A program made the translations under genes and the position numbers. Below the pieces are notes generated by a model. It was not told the origin of the DNA. It worked only from the letters and a program-made list of their open reading frames with translations, and did not search any database. Positions 1 through 9,210 of a stretch of DNA of 64,000 nt are shown here, piece by piece. Within the stretch, counting starts at the first letter, position 1. Each line of letters begins with the position of its first letter. Source of the stretch: Nitrospirota bacterium (GTDB taxonomy: Bacteria; Nitrospirota; Nitrospiria; SBBL01; JAADHI01); assembly GCA_029261165.1 (NCBI GenBank), contig JAJDBV010000066.1, forward strand, positions 1 through 64,000, given 5' to 3'.

Positions 1-104
1 ACATTACAATATTAAAACATTTATTTGTTTATTTTTAAAAACAACTCAACTTTTCCCTTAATTCTATATTTTATTATTTTTTTATGGGTTTTTTGTTCAA
101 AATG

Positions 105-117
105 CCCCCCCCCCCCC
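105..117. repeat. Homopolymer C13
   Basis: Run of 13 C read directly in the sequence, after an AT-rich stretch. Confidence 0.9.
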
Positions 118-418
118 GCGGAGTTCTCGTGATAAGTCGCACCAATGGCACAGGCTCATCACAGTATACTTGTCTAAATTAACGAAATACCCTCATCAAA
201 CCTTGATCTCATGGGCAACCCCCTTCCTACCCCGCCTACGATCCTGGGAGCAAAACTTGCTTCCTTTGTCAGGTTCCCGTTTCATTCCTAGCCTCCCTTG
301 TTTTCTCATGACATTTCATCCTGCTCAAAACACCTCCTTATAAAGTGTCTGACAAATAGGGCAGTTATCTCCGAACTCAGCAATGTTAATATCAACTTAA
401 ACCATAACGCTATCCTGA

Positions 419-428
419 GGGGGGGGGG
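419..428. repeat. Homopolymer G10
   Basis: Run of 10 G read directly; lies upstream of the likely start of the HTH ORF. Confidence 0.9.
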
Positions 429-549
429 TACATTTGGTAAAACATCTGTCGGTCAAGACCCACCTTATCGCCTTATTTTTGAAGAACAATTTACAGAGGC
501 GGTGAAATCAGTTAACCAGGAAAGAAAACTCTGTCGCCAACTCATTAGT

Positions 550-894
550 ATGCCTGATAAGCCAACCATGAATATTCCACAACAGAACAAAACAACCTAT
601 TTCAATATAAAAACCCTGTCGAACTATCTTCAGATCAAAGCTTCTACCCTCTATGCCTGGACCTCTCAAAATAAAATCCCCTATATCAAAATTCATGGAG
701 TCATTCGATTCAGAAAAGAAGAAATTGATGCTTGGCTGGACGACTTCCGAAAAAAAGAACCGCAGGCAATAACAATAACGTTAAACGACAAAAAGTGCAG
801 TATTGATTCTCTTATTGCGAGGGCAAAGCGAGAAGTCTATAATGACACTTGCGGGGAAACCAGACCTGAATCAGCCCAAAGAAAGGAGAAATAA
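550..894 (+). CDS. Excisionase-type helix-turn-helix DNA-binding protein (ORF open from 298; start likely 550 or 568)
   Basis: YFNIKTLSNYLQIKASTLYAWTSQNKIPYIKIHGVIRFRKEEIDAWLDD matches the MerR/excisionase-like HTH pattern; directly upstream of the integrase. Confidence 0.75.
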   Translation: MPDKPTMNIPQQNKTTYFNIKTLSNYLQIKASTLYAWTSQNKIPYIKIHGVIRFRKEEIDAWLDDFRKKEPQAITITLNDKKCSIDSLIARAKREVYNDTCGETRPESAQRKEK

Positions 895-895
895 G

Positions 896-1960
896 ATGGG
901 GCTGTATAAACGAGGTAAGGTTTGGTGGATGGCAATATCGTACCAGGGAAAACAGGTCAGACGGCCAACCGGCACGGCAAACCGAAGGTTGGCTGAGTCG
1001 ATACTGGCGAAGGTCACGGTCAATATCGTTGAGGGGCGCTTCTTCGATATTTTGGAGGAGAAGGATAGGACGTTTGCTGAGATGATGGAAAAGTACATGG
1101 CGGAACATGGCACCAAACTAGCCAGCCGAACACATTATCAGGGCTACATTAAAAACCTCCTCCCTTTTTTCGGTGGTCGTAGGCTGGCCGAGATCACACC
1201 AAAGCTCATTGTCCGCTATAAGACAAAGCGGTATGACGATGGCGTTAAGCCGGCAACAATTAATAGAGAGCTGGCTGTCATGAAGCATGCCTTCAACTTG
1301 GCAATTAGAGAGTGGGAATGGTGCCGCGACAATCCCGTAAGCAGGGTTGCAATGGAGAAGGAAAATAATAGGCGGGATCGGTGGCTGATCTACAAAGAGG
1401 AGGAACAATTAATCCAAGTTGCTCCTCCGTGGCTCAGAGAAATCATTCTCTTTGCGCTCCATACCGGGATGCGCAGAGGGGAGATTCTTTCATTGACTTG
1501 GCAGGGAGTTGACCTCTTCCGAAGGACAGTAACCGTCTTTCGGTCAAAAAATGGGGAGCGAAGGACAATCCCGATCAACCAAACGGTCATGGCGCTTCTC
1601 AAGGAAAAGGGAAAGGTCAGGTCATTGAAGACGAACCTTGTCTTCCGCAGTAGCGCGCACACGCCGATCAACAAGGATAATCTCAGGCGTGCCTTCACCT
1701 TGGCGGTGACCAGGACCAAGATTGAGGATTTCCACTTCCATGATTTAAGGCATACCTTCGCCACGAGGTTGATCCAGCAGGGCGTAGAAATCTACAAAGT
1801 GCAACGGCTTCTGGGCCACAAATCTCCAATCATGACACAGCGCTACGCGCACCACTACCCGGAGAGCCTTCGGGACGGGGTGGAGATATTGGATAAAGGC
1901 AGGAAAGTTATCACAATTCTATCACACTCGGGTGGGGTGTCTCCGGGTGGGATTGTGTAA
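896..1960 (+). CDS. Tyrosine recombinase/integrase
   Basis: TGMRRGEI, HDLRHTFATRL and LGHKSPIMTQRYAHH carry the R..HxxR..H/Y catalytic pattern; start 896 follows the upstream stop (892-894). Confidence 0.93.
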   Translation: MGLYKRGKVWWMAISYQGKQVRRPTGTANRRLAESILAKVTVNIVEGRFFDILEEKDRTFAEMMEKYMAEHGTKLASRTHYQGYIKNLLPFFGGRRLAEITPKLIVRYKTKRYDDGVKPATINRELAVMKHAFNLAIREWEWCRDNPVSRVAMEKENNRRDRWLIYKEEEQLIQVAPPWLREIILFALHTGMRRGEILSLTWQGVDLFRRTVTVFRSKNGERRTIPINQTVMALLKEKGKVRSLKTNLVFRSSAHTPINKDNLRRAFTLAVTRTKIEDFHFHDLRHTFATRLIQQGVEIYKVQRLLGHKSPIMTQRYAHHYPESLRDGVEILDKGRKVITILSHSGGVSPGGIV

Positions 1961-1974
1961 CCTATTGTTTTTAT

Positions 1975-2050
1975 TGGTGGAGCTGGGGAGGATCGAACTC
2001 CCGACCTCCTGATTGCGAACCAGGCGCTCTCCCAGCTGAGCTACAGCCCC
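1975..2050 (-). tRNA. tRNA-Ala (anticodon CGC), CCA encoded
   Basis: Reverse complement GGGGCTGTAGCTCAGCTGGGAGAGCGCCTGGTTCGCAATCAGGAGGTCGGGAGTTCGATCCTCCCCAGCTCCACCA folds as a cloverleaf; anticodon loop TTCGCAA. Confidence 0.95.
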
Positions 2051-2144
2051 AATTGGTGTAGGAAAACAGTTGCGGAGCTTAAGTCATTTTCACTCAAATG
2101 TCAATTTCCCAGGGTGCTCCCCCCCTGTTCCTGGGAGTACGGGA

Positions 2145-2612
2145 TCATATAAATACCCTGTTTCTACTGCCTACACTCATCCTTCCGAAGGTCTTGTTCA
2201 AGAAGTTTCGTCGAGGAAGAAAGGGAAGGAGCGGCCCTCTGCGCTCTCCAAGCTTACGTAGCTGCTCTTTGATGCCGGGATGGCCGTCATCTATTCGTAA
2301 TCCTTTATAAAAAGAGGATATCGCCTTCCTTTTTTTTGAGCCCTTCAGATAGGCCATCCCGAGGTAGTAAAAAGATTGCGGTCGAAACGGTTCGATGGCA
2401 ACGGCGCGTTCACAGTACTGAATCCCTTTGTCTGTATAACGTCCTGTATTTGCAAGACAGAATCCATAAATGGAAAGAAATTGCGGTGGAACAGTTTTGC
2501 TCCCCTGCTTAGATATTTGTTTCTGGGCCTGCGTGAGTGAAACCAGGGCCTTGTTCCATTTTTTTTCTCTAATATAAACCCCTGCCAACTCAACATATTC
2601 TTCGTATGTCAT
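2145..2612 (-). CDS. TPR-repeat protein
   Basis: TPR-like units: [60 protein letters not shown]. Confidence 0.7.
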   Translation of the reverse strand: MTYEEYVELAGVYIREKKWNKALVSLTQAQKQISKQGSKTVPPQFLSIYGFCLANTGRYTDKGIQYCERAVAIEPFRPQSFYYLGMAYLKGSKKRKAISSFYKGLRIDDGHPGIKEQLRKLGERRGPLLPFLPRRNFLNKTFGRMSVGSRNRVFI

Positions 2613-3328
2613 GTTCTATTCTCCATATGGACGGCAGTTCCAACTGCAGAGACCAGAAGCGCCTGAAGGTCCATCTTCTGAAAATTAAAAGATGTCGCGA
2701 TGACAGCATTTGCCCCTAACAACATCGCCTCTCCCCGCAAATCCCGAAGCACCGTCAACATCCCCTTTTTTAATTCTCCCCGATAATGCGCGTTTACTGA
2801 TTTTCCAATTTGCCCAGACTCCAACGAACTCGACCCGCCCAGTTCGAGAATGATATCGGCACTGATCAAACCAAAATAACTTGTAATCCGTCTTCCTTCA
2901 ATTCTTTGTGTCGTCGTCACAAGGATCTTGCTTATCTTTTCCCCACGAATCGGTTGTTGGCGTGACGGTATCCGACGAAAGGGATCCTCCTTCATGGGCT
3001 TGGAAGGAAGCACCCTGGAGGGCACTTCCTTTTTCTCAGGTCCAAGCGGAGGGTCCTCTGTCGCCGTCTTTGGTTTTCCCGTTTTCTTACGTCGCTTAAT
3101 CTGGGTATCAGATACTTCAGGTGGTTTAACAGGGCGACTCTTCTTTTCCTTCACAGGGAGAGAGGGCGCACTCATGGACGGAGCGTCTTCCGGAGGAGAC
3201 GCGATCGACCGGTCCTCCAAAAAGGCTGAGGATTTTTCCTCAGCCTCCTCATCGGGGGTCAAGGTGGTATAACATTGTACACATCGATTGGCTTCCCGCT
3301 GCTGACATCCACAAACCGGGCATATCAT
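2609..3328 (-). CDS. N-terminal zinc ribbon + C-terminal YbjQ/UPF0145-like domain
   Basis: CPVCGCQQREANRCVQC ribbon; C-terminus ILVTTTQRIEGRRITSYFGLISADIIL...RGEAMLLGANAVIATSFNF resembles YbjQ. Confidence 0.65.
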   Translation of the reverse strand: MICPVCGCQQREANRCVQCYTTLTPDEEAEEKSSAFLEDRSIASPPEDAPSMSAPSLPVKEKKSRPVKPPEVSDTQIKRRKKTGKPKTATEDPPLGPEKKEVPSRVLPSKPMKEDPFRRIPSRQQPIRGEKISKILVTTTQRIEGRRITSYFGLISADIILELGGSSSLESGQIGKSVNAHYRGELKKGMLTVLRDLRGEAMLLGANAVIATSFNFQKMDLQALLVSAVGTAVHMENRT

Positions 3329-3348
3329 AAAGACCTCTTTACAGGAGG

Positions 3349-4020
3349 CTATGTTGGTCTACTTTCAGAGTCCGAAGCAATATGCACCCTTCTGCCTTCG
3401 ACCCGTAAACTTCTATCGGCAAAGGATTGAATTACTTTAGGGAACAGTCGATGTTCCTCATGAAGAATCCGCTCAGATAAAGAATCTTCCGTATCATTTT
3501 CCCATACGGGAACAGCCGCTTGCGAGATAATGGGACCATGGTCCATCTCCTCATCAACAAAATGGACCGTACAGCCGCTGACCTTAACCCCATGCGACAG
3601 GGCCTGCCGCTGAGCATGCAATCCCGGAAAAGCAGGGAGAAGGCTGGGGTGAACATTCATGATACGGTGAGGATAGATATTAATCAGTGTCCCTGTGAGC
3701 AACCGCATATAACCGGCCAGGATCACCAGATCCACCTGGTGGGCCTTAAGTACCCGCGACAATTCGGCATCATAGGCCTTTTTGTCGGGAGAGGCAGAGG
3801 GATCAACAAAGAGGGATGGTATGTTATGCTCTCTTCCAAGCCCCAAGACCCTGGCCTCTTTCTTGTTGCTCAAGACGACACCGATCTTCGCGTTCAGCCA
3901 TCCCGCTTCAATCGCGTCAACGATTGATTGAAAGTTACTGCCGCGGCCTGATGCAAGGATCCCAAGCACCAAGCGGTCTCCGGAAAAGGAGGGCGCACCG
4001 ACTGACCCGGCATCAGACAT
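3349..4020 (-). CDS. purN: Phosphoribosylglycinamide formyltransferase
   Basis: ILASGRGSNFQSIVDAI...LAGYMRLL...NVHPSLLPAFPG...GCTVHFVDEEMDHGPII; start overlaps the purM stop. Confidence 0.95.
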   Translation of the reverse strand: MSDAGSVGAPSFSGDRLVLGILASGRGSNFQSIVDAIEAGWLNAKIGVVLSNKKEARVLGLGREHNIPSLFVDPSASPDKKAYDAELSRVLKAHQVDLVILAGYMRLLTGTLINIYPHRIMNVHPSLLPAFPGLHAQRQALSHGVKVSGCTVHFVDEEMDHGPIISQAAVPVWENDTEDSLSERILHEEHRLFPKVIQSFADRSLRVEGRRVHIASDSESRPT

Positions 4021-5044
4021 AACGCACCTCTTGGTCGCCGCGAACAATCTCCCCGATCACAAAAGCCTCCTGGCGAAGCTTTTTAAGAAGGGACAGCGCT
4101 TTATCAAGATCTCTGGGCGAGACAACGACGACCATGCCTATCCCCATATTAAAGTAAGTATACATCTTTTCCGCATCGATCCGACCGGATTTCTTTAAGA
4201 TTTCAAAAATGGGAGGCACATTCCACTGATCGCGCCGAACCAGTGCGGCGCAGCCCTTCGGCAAAACCCTTGGGATATTCCCGCTTAAACCGCCACCGGT
4301 GATATGAGCCGCCCCTTTTATTTTTACTTTCTGTTTCAGCTTCAGAAAAGCCTTCACATAAATGAGAGTCGGTGTCAGCAACACTTCCCCCAAGGTCCGT
4401 CCCAGGTCCGGCAACCTATCCTGGAGCCGCATCCCTTTCTTCTCAAAAAACACCTTACGAACAAGAGAGTAGCCATTGCTATGAAGACCGGAGGAGGCAA
4501 GCCCGATCAAAAGATCCTTTGGTTGGATTTTTTTACCCTGAATGATTTCTCTTTTTTCGACAACGCCGACAGAAAATCCCGCCAGATCATATTCTCCCTT
4601 CGGATAGAAAGAAGGCATTTCAGCCGTTTCTCCGCCAAGAAGGGCACAACCGGCCTGACGGCATCCCTCGGAGATTCCCTCCACCACCGCCAGCATCTTT
4701 TTGGGAAGAAGTTTTCCACATGCCAGATAATCCAAAAAGAAAAGGGGTTCTGCGCCGGAGACGACGATATCATTGACACACATCGCCACAAGATCAATCC
4801 CGACCGTGTCATGGCGATTCGCCATGAAGGCCACCTTCAATTTTGTCCCGACGCCATCTGTTCCCGATACCAGAACCGGGTTCTTGTATTTCTTCGCACG
4901 AAGCGCGAAGAGCCCTGAAAATCCACCCAGTTCCGTCAGAACCTCGGGCCGGAATGTCGATCGCGCCATCGGAGAAATCTTCTGGACAAAGCGATCTCCT
5001 GCTTCAATATCAACACCGGAACTCTTATAGCTTGTCCCTGCCAT
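4013..5044 (-). CDS. purM: Phosphoribosylformylglycinamidine cyclo-ligase
   Basis: SGTDGVGTKLKVAF, GIDLVAMCVNDIVVSGAEPLFFLDY, LLGGETAEMPSFY, HITGGGLSGNIPRVLP. Confidence 0.96.
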   Translation of the reverse strand: MAGTSYKSSGVDIEAGDRFVQKISPMARSTFRPEVLTELGGFSGLFALRAKKYKNPVLVSGTDGVGTKLKVAFMANRHDTVGIDLVAMCVNDIVVSGAEPLFFLDYLACGKLLPKKMLAVVEGISEGCRQAGCALLGGETAEMPSFYPKGEYDLAGFSVGVVEKREIIQGKKIQPKDLLIGLASSGLHSNGYSLVRKVFFEKKGMRLQDRLPDLGRTLGEVLLTPTLIYVKAFLKLKQKVKIKGAAHITGGGLSGNIPRVLPKGCAALVRRDQWNVPPIFEILKKSGRIDAEKMYTYFNMGIGMVVVVSPRDLDKALSLLKKLRQEAFVIGEIVRGDQEVRYV

Positions 5045-5111
5045 AACTCCCTTCGGATCACGCTCTGATTTTTACGATAAAGTTCACACTCACACTGTAT
5101 ATCCTACTCAT

Positions 5112-5417
5112 GTAAGGATTCAGCATGCCGCTATTTTTCTTCAGGGCAAGGCGCGAGGAGCACAGAACCGTAACGTAATGTTAGGAGTCTGCGGGAGAAA
5201 TAATGAATCGACTACGATGATGGCAAATAGGCCCATTCTCGCAGATCATTCTCGTTAAATAGCGGTGCTATTCGCCTCAAACAATCAACAAAACTGGTCT
5301 CTATTTTCCATTCACCTCGCTACGATCCTATTTCTCCGGCCGACTCCTGATACGTGAAGATTCGAGCACCACAGCAACGCGGCCATGGAGGGAAAGAGGG
5401 GTGTGCTGAATCGTTAC
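5112..5417 (+). repeat. Dispersed TIR element family 1, copy A (interrupted by 5181-5350)
   Basis: Ends GTAAGGATTCAGCATGCC and GTGTGCTGAATCGTTAC are inverted; core CAGGGCAAGGCGCGAGGAGCACAGAACCG...TACGTGAAGATTCGAGCACCACAGCAACGCGGCCATGG shared with copies B-D. Confidence 0.8.
5181..5350. repeat. 170 bp TIR element inserted within copy A
   Basis: Left end TTAGGAGTCTGCGGGAGAAATA; reverse complement of right end TCAGGAGTCGGCCGGAGAAATA (19/22 identical). Confidence 0.75.
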
Positions 5418-5524
5418 ATGACAGTTATAACCAAATACGTCTAAGAAGGGAAGGGCCTAAGCAGGTAAAAATGTTAGAAAATGCCCTTATCTTCCAAGTC
5501 TTTTGCACAAAAGATCGTTTCTAA

Positions 5525-7192
5525 CTAATATGAGCGCTCAGTCGGGGGAATCCGGGTAATGTTCACATCTGTGTAGTCGAGACGGGGGCCTTGATCACTC
5601 TGGTAAGCGAGAGTATGTTTCATCCAGTCCTGATCATTTCGGTCAGGAAAGTCCGTACGGGAGTGAGCGCCCCTCGATTCCTCCCGCGAACAGGCCCCGG
5701 CTGCAATAACTTCTGCAAGGTCCATTATCGAGTCGAGTTGTAGGGCCTCTATCAGCTCCAGGTTGAATACCTTACCTCGATCCTGAAGATAAATATTCCC
5801 CAATCGGGAACGAACTTCTTTCAGCCTTTGCTTCCCCTCTTCCATCCGCTCGCGGCTTCGAAGAATCCCGAAGTGTTCCATCATAATCACACCGACCTCT
5901 TTCCGGAGCGCGACAACGCGCTCACCATTCTTGCGGGACATCAGTGAGGCAATCCGCTCTCGATCCTGTTCCAGTACTCGATCGGAAAAGTCGATCTGCT
6001 TTATGCTCTCCGCATATTCAGCCGCATAGCGACCGGCCCGGTGCCCAAAAACGATTGTCTCCATCAAGGCATTTCCTCCAAGACGGTTCGCCCCGTGGAT
6101 TGAGATACAGGCACATTCCCCGGCAGCATAGAGTCCCGGCATCGGTGTTTCACAGCGGGTATTGGTCCGAATGCCCCCCATCGAATAGTGCACCCCCGGC
6201 CGAATCGGGATCGGAGCCTCTACCGGATCGACCCCCGCATAGGTCAAAGACAGCTCCCATATTTGAGGGAGTCGTTCCATAATCTTGGCCTTCCCGAGGT
6301 GCCTCAAGTCCAGCATCACGCAACCATCTACATCGCGTCCTTCCATGATCTCCTGGTATTCCGCCCGTGAAACAACATCCCGGCAGGCCAACTCCATCGC
6401 ATTCGGCGCGTATTTCTCCATGAAGCGCTCTCCCCTGGAATTAAAGAGATAGCCCCCCTCTCCACGTGCGCCTTCCGTGATCAAGATCCCGGAATCTTTC
6501 AAGGTCGTCGGGTGGAACTGGACAAACTCCATGTCCTGAAGTGGAAGTCCGGCCCGATATGCCATAGACATCCCGTCTCCGGTATTGATTAACCCATTTG
6601 TAGAAATCAGATAGACCCGCCCATAACCACCTGTGGCAAGAATAACCGCCTTGGCCCGAATCACCGAAAGTTCTCCGGTAAAAAGATTGAGCGCGATGAC
6701 CCCGCAGCAATGTCCGTCTTCAACGACGAGCGATGTCACATACCATTCCTCGTAAACGTGGGCGGCCCGTTTCATCAACTGTTCGTAAAGGAGGTGGACC
6801 AAGGCATGGCCGGTTCGGTCGGCCACATAACAGGTTCTGGGAAATCCAAGTCCGCCAAAATTCCGCTGGGAGATTTGCCCATCCGGGTCACGTGAGAACA
6901 GCGCCCCCATCCGCTCTAGTTCCATAATGTCGTCCGGTGCAAACCGGCAGAGAATTTCGATACCGTCCTGGTCTCCCAGCCAGTCGCTCCCCTTGACGGT
7001 GTCATACATGTGCGACTCCCAGGAGTCTTCAGGTTTTACCGCCGCATTGATTCCACCCTCGGCCGCAACAGAGTGGCTCCGTACCGGATGCACTTTTGAA
7101 ATGATCCCGACATTCAGATGGGAAGGAATGGCCACTGCAGCCCGCATTCCGGCCAGTCCCGCCCCGACAATTAAAACATCATGTGACTGCAT
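5525..7192 (-). CDS. sdhA: Succinate dehydrogenase/fumarate reductase flavoprotein subunit
   Basis: DVLIVGAGLAGMRAAV, HSVAAEGGINAAV, QFHPTTL, GARGEGGYLFNSRGERFM, HGANRLGGNALMETIVFG. Confidence 0.9.
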   Translation of the reverse strand: MQSHDVLIVGAGLAGMRAAVAIPSHLNVGIISKVHPVRSHSVAAEGGINAAVKPEDSWESHMYDTVKGSDWLGDQDGIEILCRFAPDDIMELERMGALFSRDPDGQISQRNFGGLGFPRTCYVADRTGHALVHLLYEQLMKRAAHVYEEWYVTSLVVEDGHCCGVIALNLFTGELSVIRAKAVILATGGYGRVYLISTNGLINTGDGMSMAYRAGLPLQDMEFVQFHPTTLKDSGILITEGARGEGGYLFNSRGERFMEKYAPNAMELACRDVVSRAEYQEIMEGRDVDGCVMLDLRHLGKAKIMERLPQIWELSLTYAGVDPVEAPIPIRPGVHYSMGGIRTNTRCETPMPGLYAAGECACISIHGANRLGGNALMETIVFGHRAGRYAAEYAESIKQIDFSDRVLEQDRERIASLMSRKNGERVVALRKEVGVIMMEHFGILRSRERMEEGKQRLKEVRSRLGNIYLQDRGKVFNLELIEALQLDSIMDLAEVIAAGACSREESRGAHSRTDFPDRNDQDWMKHTLAYQSDQGPRLDYTDVNITRIPPTERSY

Positions 7193-7227
7193 TTTTCGAC
7201 TCCGTCTCCATGCTAGAATTGTGAGCG

Positions 7228-8673
7228 TTACTTCGGTTCATATCGAACATTGAGCTGTTTGGCCGCCTGGACCTCGTTCATCCTTCCAACGGTACAGGTA
7301 TCGGGTGCTCCCAGAAGTTTCTCTGGCGCTTGATCAATCTCTTTTCTAATCTCAAGCATCGCCGCAGCAAAGGCATCAAGCGTCTCGCGCGACTCACTCT
7401 CGGGGGGCTCAATCATCAAGGCCTCCGGCACGATAAGGGGGAAGTTCACCGTCGGGGGGTAAAAACCGTAATCAATCAATCGCTTGGCAATATCCCATGC
7501 ATGAATGCCTTTCTCTCGGAAGGCCTTCGCAGACACAACAAATTCATGCATACAGGAACGGTCCATCGGGACAGGATAGTGGGCTTCCAGCTTTTTCTTT
7601 AGATAGTTGGCATTGAGGATCGCATTCCGACTCACCGCCGAAAGACCGATGGCGCCCAGTCTCCGGATATAGGTGTAGGCACGAACCAAAATTCCAAAGT
7701 TGCCATAAAAGCCGTGAACGCGGCCGATAGACTGCGGACGGTTTGAATCAAGAAGATAGCGCCCCTCTGCCTTTTGAATCACCGGGAAGGGAAGATAGGG
7801 AATTAGAGAGGATGCGACCCCAACCGGCCCCGCCCCCGGTCCCCCGCCCCCATGAGGCGTTGAAAATGTTTTGTGGAGATTGAAGTGGACAAGATCAAAA
7901 CCCATATCGCCTGGACGCGTCAGACCCAGGAGGGCGTTCAGGTTCGCCCCGTCCAGATACATCAGCGCGCCGGCATCATGGACAATTCGGACAATTTCTT
8001 CGATCTGTCGTTCAAATAACCCAAGCGTATTAGGATTCGTTAACATCAACGCGGCCGTATCTTCATCGACCACTTTGGCCAAATCATCAATATCGAGGAG
8101 GCCATTGCGGTTCGACCGGACCGTCTGAACCGTGAACCCGGCGAGATGCGCACTTGCCGGATTCGTCCCATGGGCTGAATCCGGGATCACCACTTTTCTC
8201 CGTTGCCTGCCCTGTCCCTGATGGTAGGCCCGCGTAATCAGCATGCCGGTCAGTTCTCCCTGCGCCCCTGCCGCAGGTTGAAGGGAAATACCCGCCATAC
8301 CGGAGATCTCGGACAATATCTGCTCCAATTCGTAGATCAATTCCAGGGCCCCTTGGGACGCTTCCTTCGGCTGAAGAGGATGAACCTGACTGAACCCGGG
8401 GAATCGTGCCACATCTTCATTGATCTTGGGATTGTACTTCATGGTACACGACCCCAGCGGGTAAAAGCCGGTATCGACCCCATAATTATCCTGAGAGAGG
8501 CGTGTATAGTGGCGCATGAGCTCATTCTCACTGACCTCTGGGAGAGGAAGGGGGATCTCCCGCTGAAATTCCTTTGGCAAAACTTGATCGACCGAGAATC
8601 CCTCAAGCGCTTCTGTCGGAAAGGTCACGCCCCGCCTCCCTTCCACACTCTTCTCAAAAATAAGCTTTTCCAC
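7228..8673 (-). CDS. gcvPB: Glycine dehydrogenase (decarboxylating) subunit 2
   Basis: YPLGSCTMKYNPKINE, DSAHGTNPASAHLAGF, DLVHFNLHKTFSTPHGGGGPGAGPVGV (PLP lysine). Confidence 0.96.
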   Translation of the reverse strand: MEKLIFEKSVEGRRGVTFPTEALEGFSVDQVLPKEFQREIPLPLPEVSENELMRHYTRLSQDNYGVDTGFYPLGSCTMKYNPKINEDVARFPGFSQVHPLQPKEASQGALELIYELEQILSEISGMAGISLQPAAGAQGELTGMLITRAYHQGQGRQRRKVVIPDSAHGTNPASAHLAGFTVQTVRSNRNGLLDIDDLAKVVDEDTAALMLTNPNTLGLFERQIEEIVRIVHDAGALMYLDGANLNALLGLTRPGDMGFDLVHFNLHKTFSTPHGGGGPGAGPVGVASSLIPYLPFPVIQKAEGRYLLDSNRPQSIGRVHGFYGNFGILVRAYTYIRRLGAIGLSAVSRNAILNANYLKKKLEAHYPVPMDRSCMHEFVVSAKAFREKGIHAWDIAKRLIDYGFYPPTVNFPLIVPEALMIEPPESESRETLDAFAAAMLEIRKEIDQAPEKLLGAPDTCTVGRMNEVQAAKQLNVRYEPK

Positions 8674-8694
8674 GATATCTCTCCAATATTCTTT

Positions 8695-9210
8695 CTAAGT
8701 CTTCAGGCGCCCATAGGCCATCTGCAGGGCCACCAGACTCTTCGCATCTCGAATCGTCTGATCTTCTATCTTTTCCATCACTTCAGGAAAGGGCATTTCA
8801 ATAATTTCAATCACCTCATCTTCGTCAAGCTTTTGGGAACAGGGGGTCAACCCCGTCCCCAGATAGAGATGAATTTGTTCATCACAAAAACCAGGCGCGG
8901 TAAAGATGGTCGTCAATTTCTCCAAGTGGGAGACATCGTAGCCAATCTCTTCTTCAACCTCGCGCCTCGCACAAGTTTCGGGAGATTCCCCTGCTGAAAG
9001 TTTCCCCGCCGGTATTTCATAGATATACCCTCCAGCCGCATATCTGTATTGCCGAATCAAAATAACCACACCATCATCGCGAAGCGGAACAACCGCTGAG
9101 GCCCCCGGATGACGGACGATATCCAGTTCAATTGTTAAGCCGTTCGGGAGGTCCACCGATTCAACAAAAAGCTGAATGGCGTCTCCTCTGTATATCTCCT
9201 TCTTCTTCAT
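8695..9210 (-). CDS. NUDIX hydrolase (ADP-ribose pyrophosphatase-like)
   Basis: NUDIX box GKLSAGESPETCARREVEEEIGYD. Confidence 0.9.
   Translation of the reverse strand: MKKKEIYRGDAIQLFVESVDLPNGLTIELDIVRHPGASAVVPLRDDGVVILIRQYRYAAGGYIYEIPAGKLSAGESPETCARREVEEEIGYDVSHLEKLTTIFTAPGFCDEQIHLYLGTGLTPCSQKLDEDEVIEIIEMPFPEVMEKIEDQTIRDAKSLVALQMAYGRLKT

Noticed and set aside
812-1764. Antisense ORFs inside the integrase
   Set aside because: They overlap a well-supported integrase on the opposite strand and have no recognisable domain.
4304-4918. 204-aa plus-strand ORF opposite purM
   Set aside because: purM is strongly supported on the minus strand; the ORF is an antisense shadow.
5044-5525. Small-RNA gene in the purM upstream gap
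   Set aside because: The structure there is better explained by the nested inverted-repeat elements; no separate promoter/terminator pair seen.
8203-8997. 264-aa plus-strand ORF opposite gcvPB and the NUDIX gene
   Set aside because: Crosses two well-supported minus-strand genes; low-complexity codon shadow.
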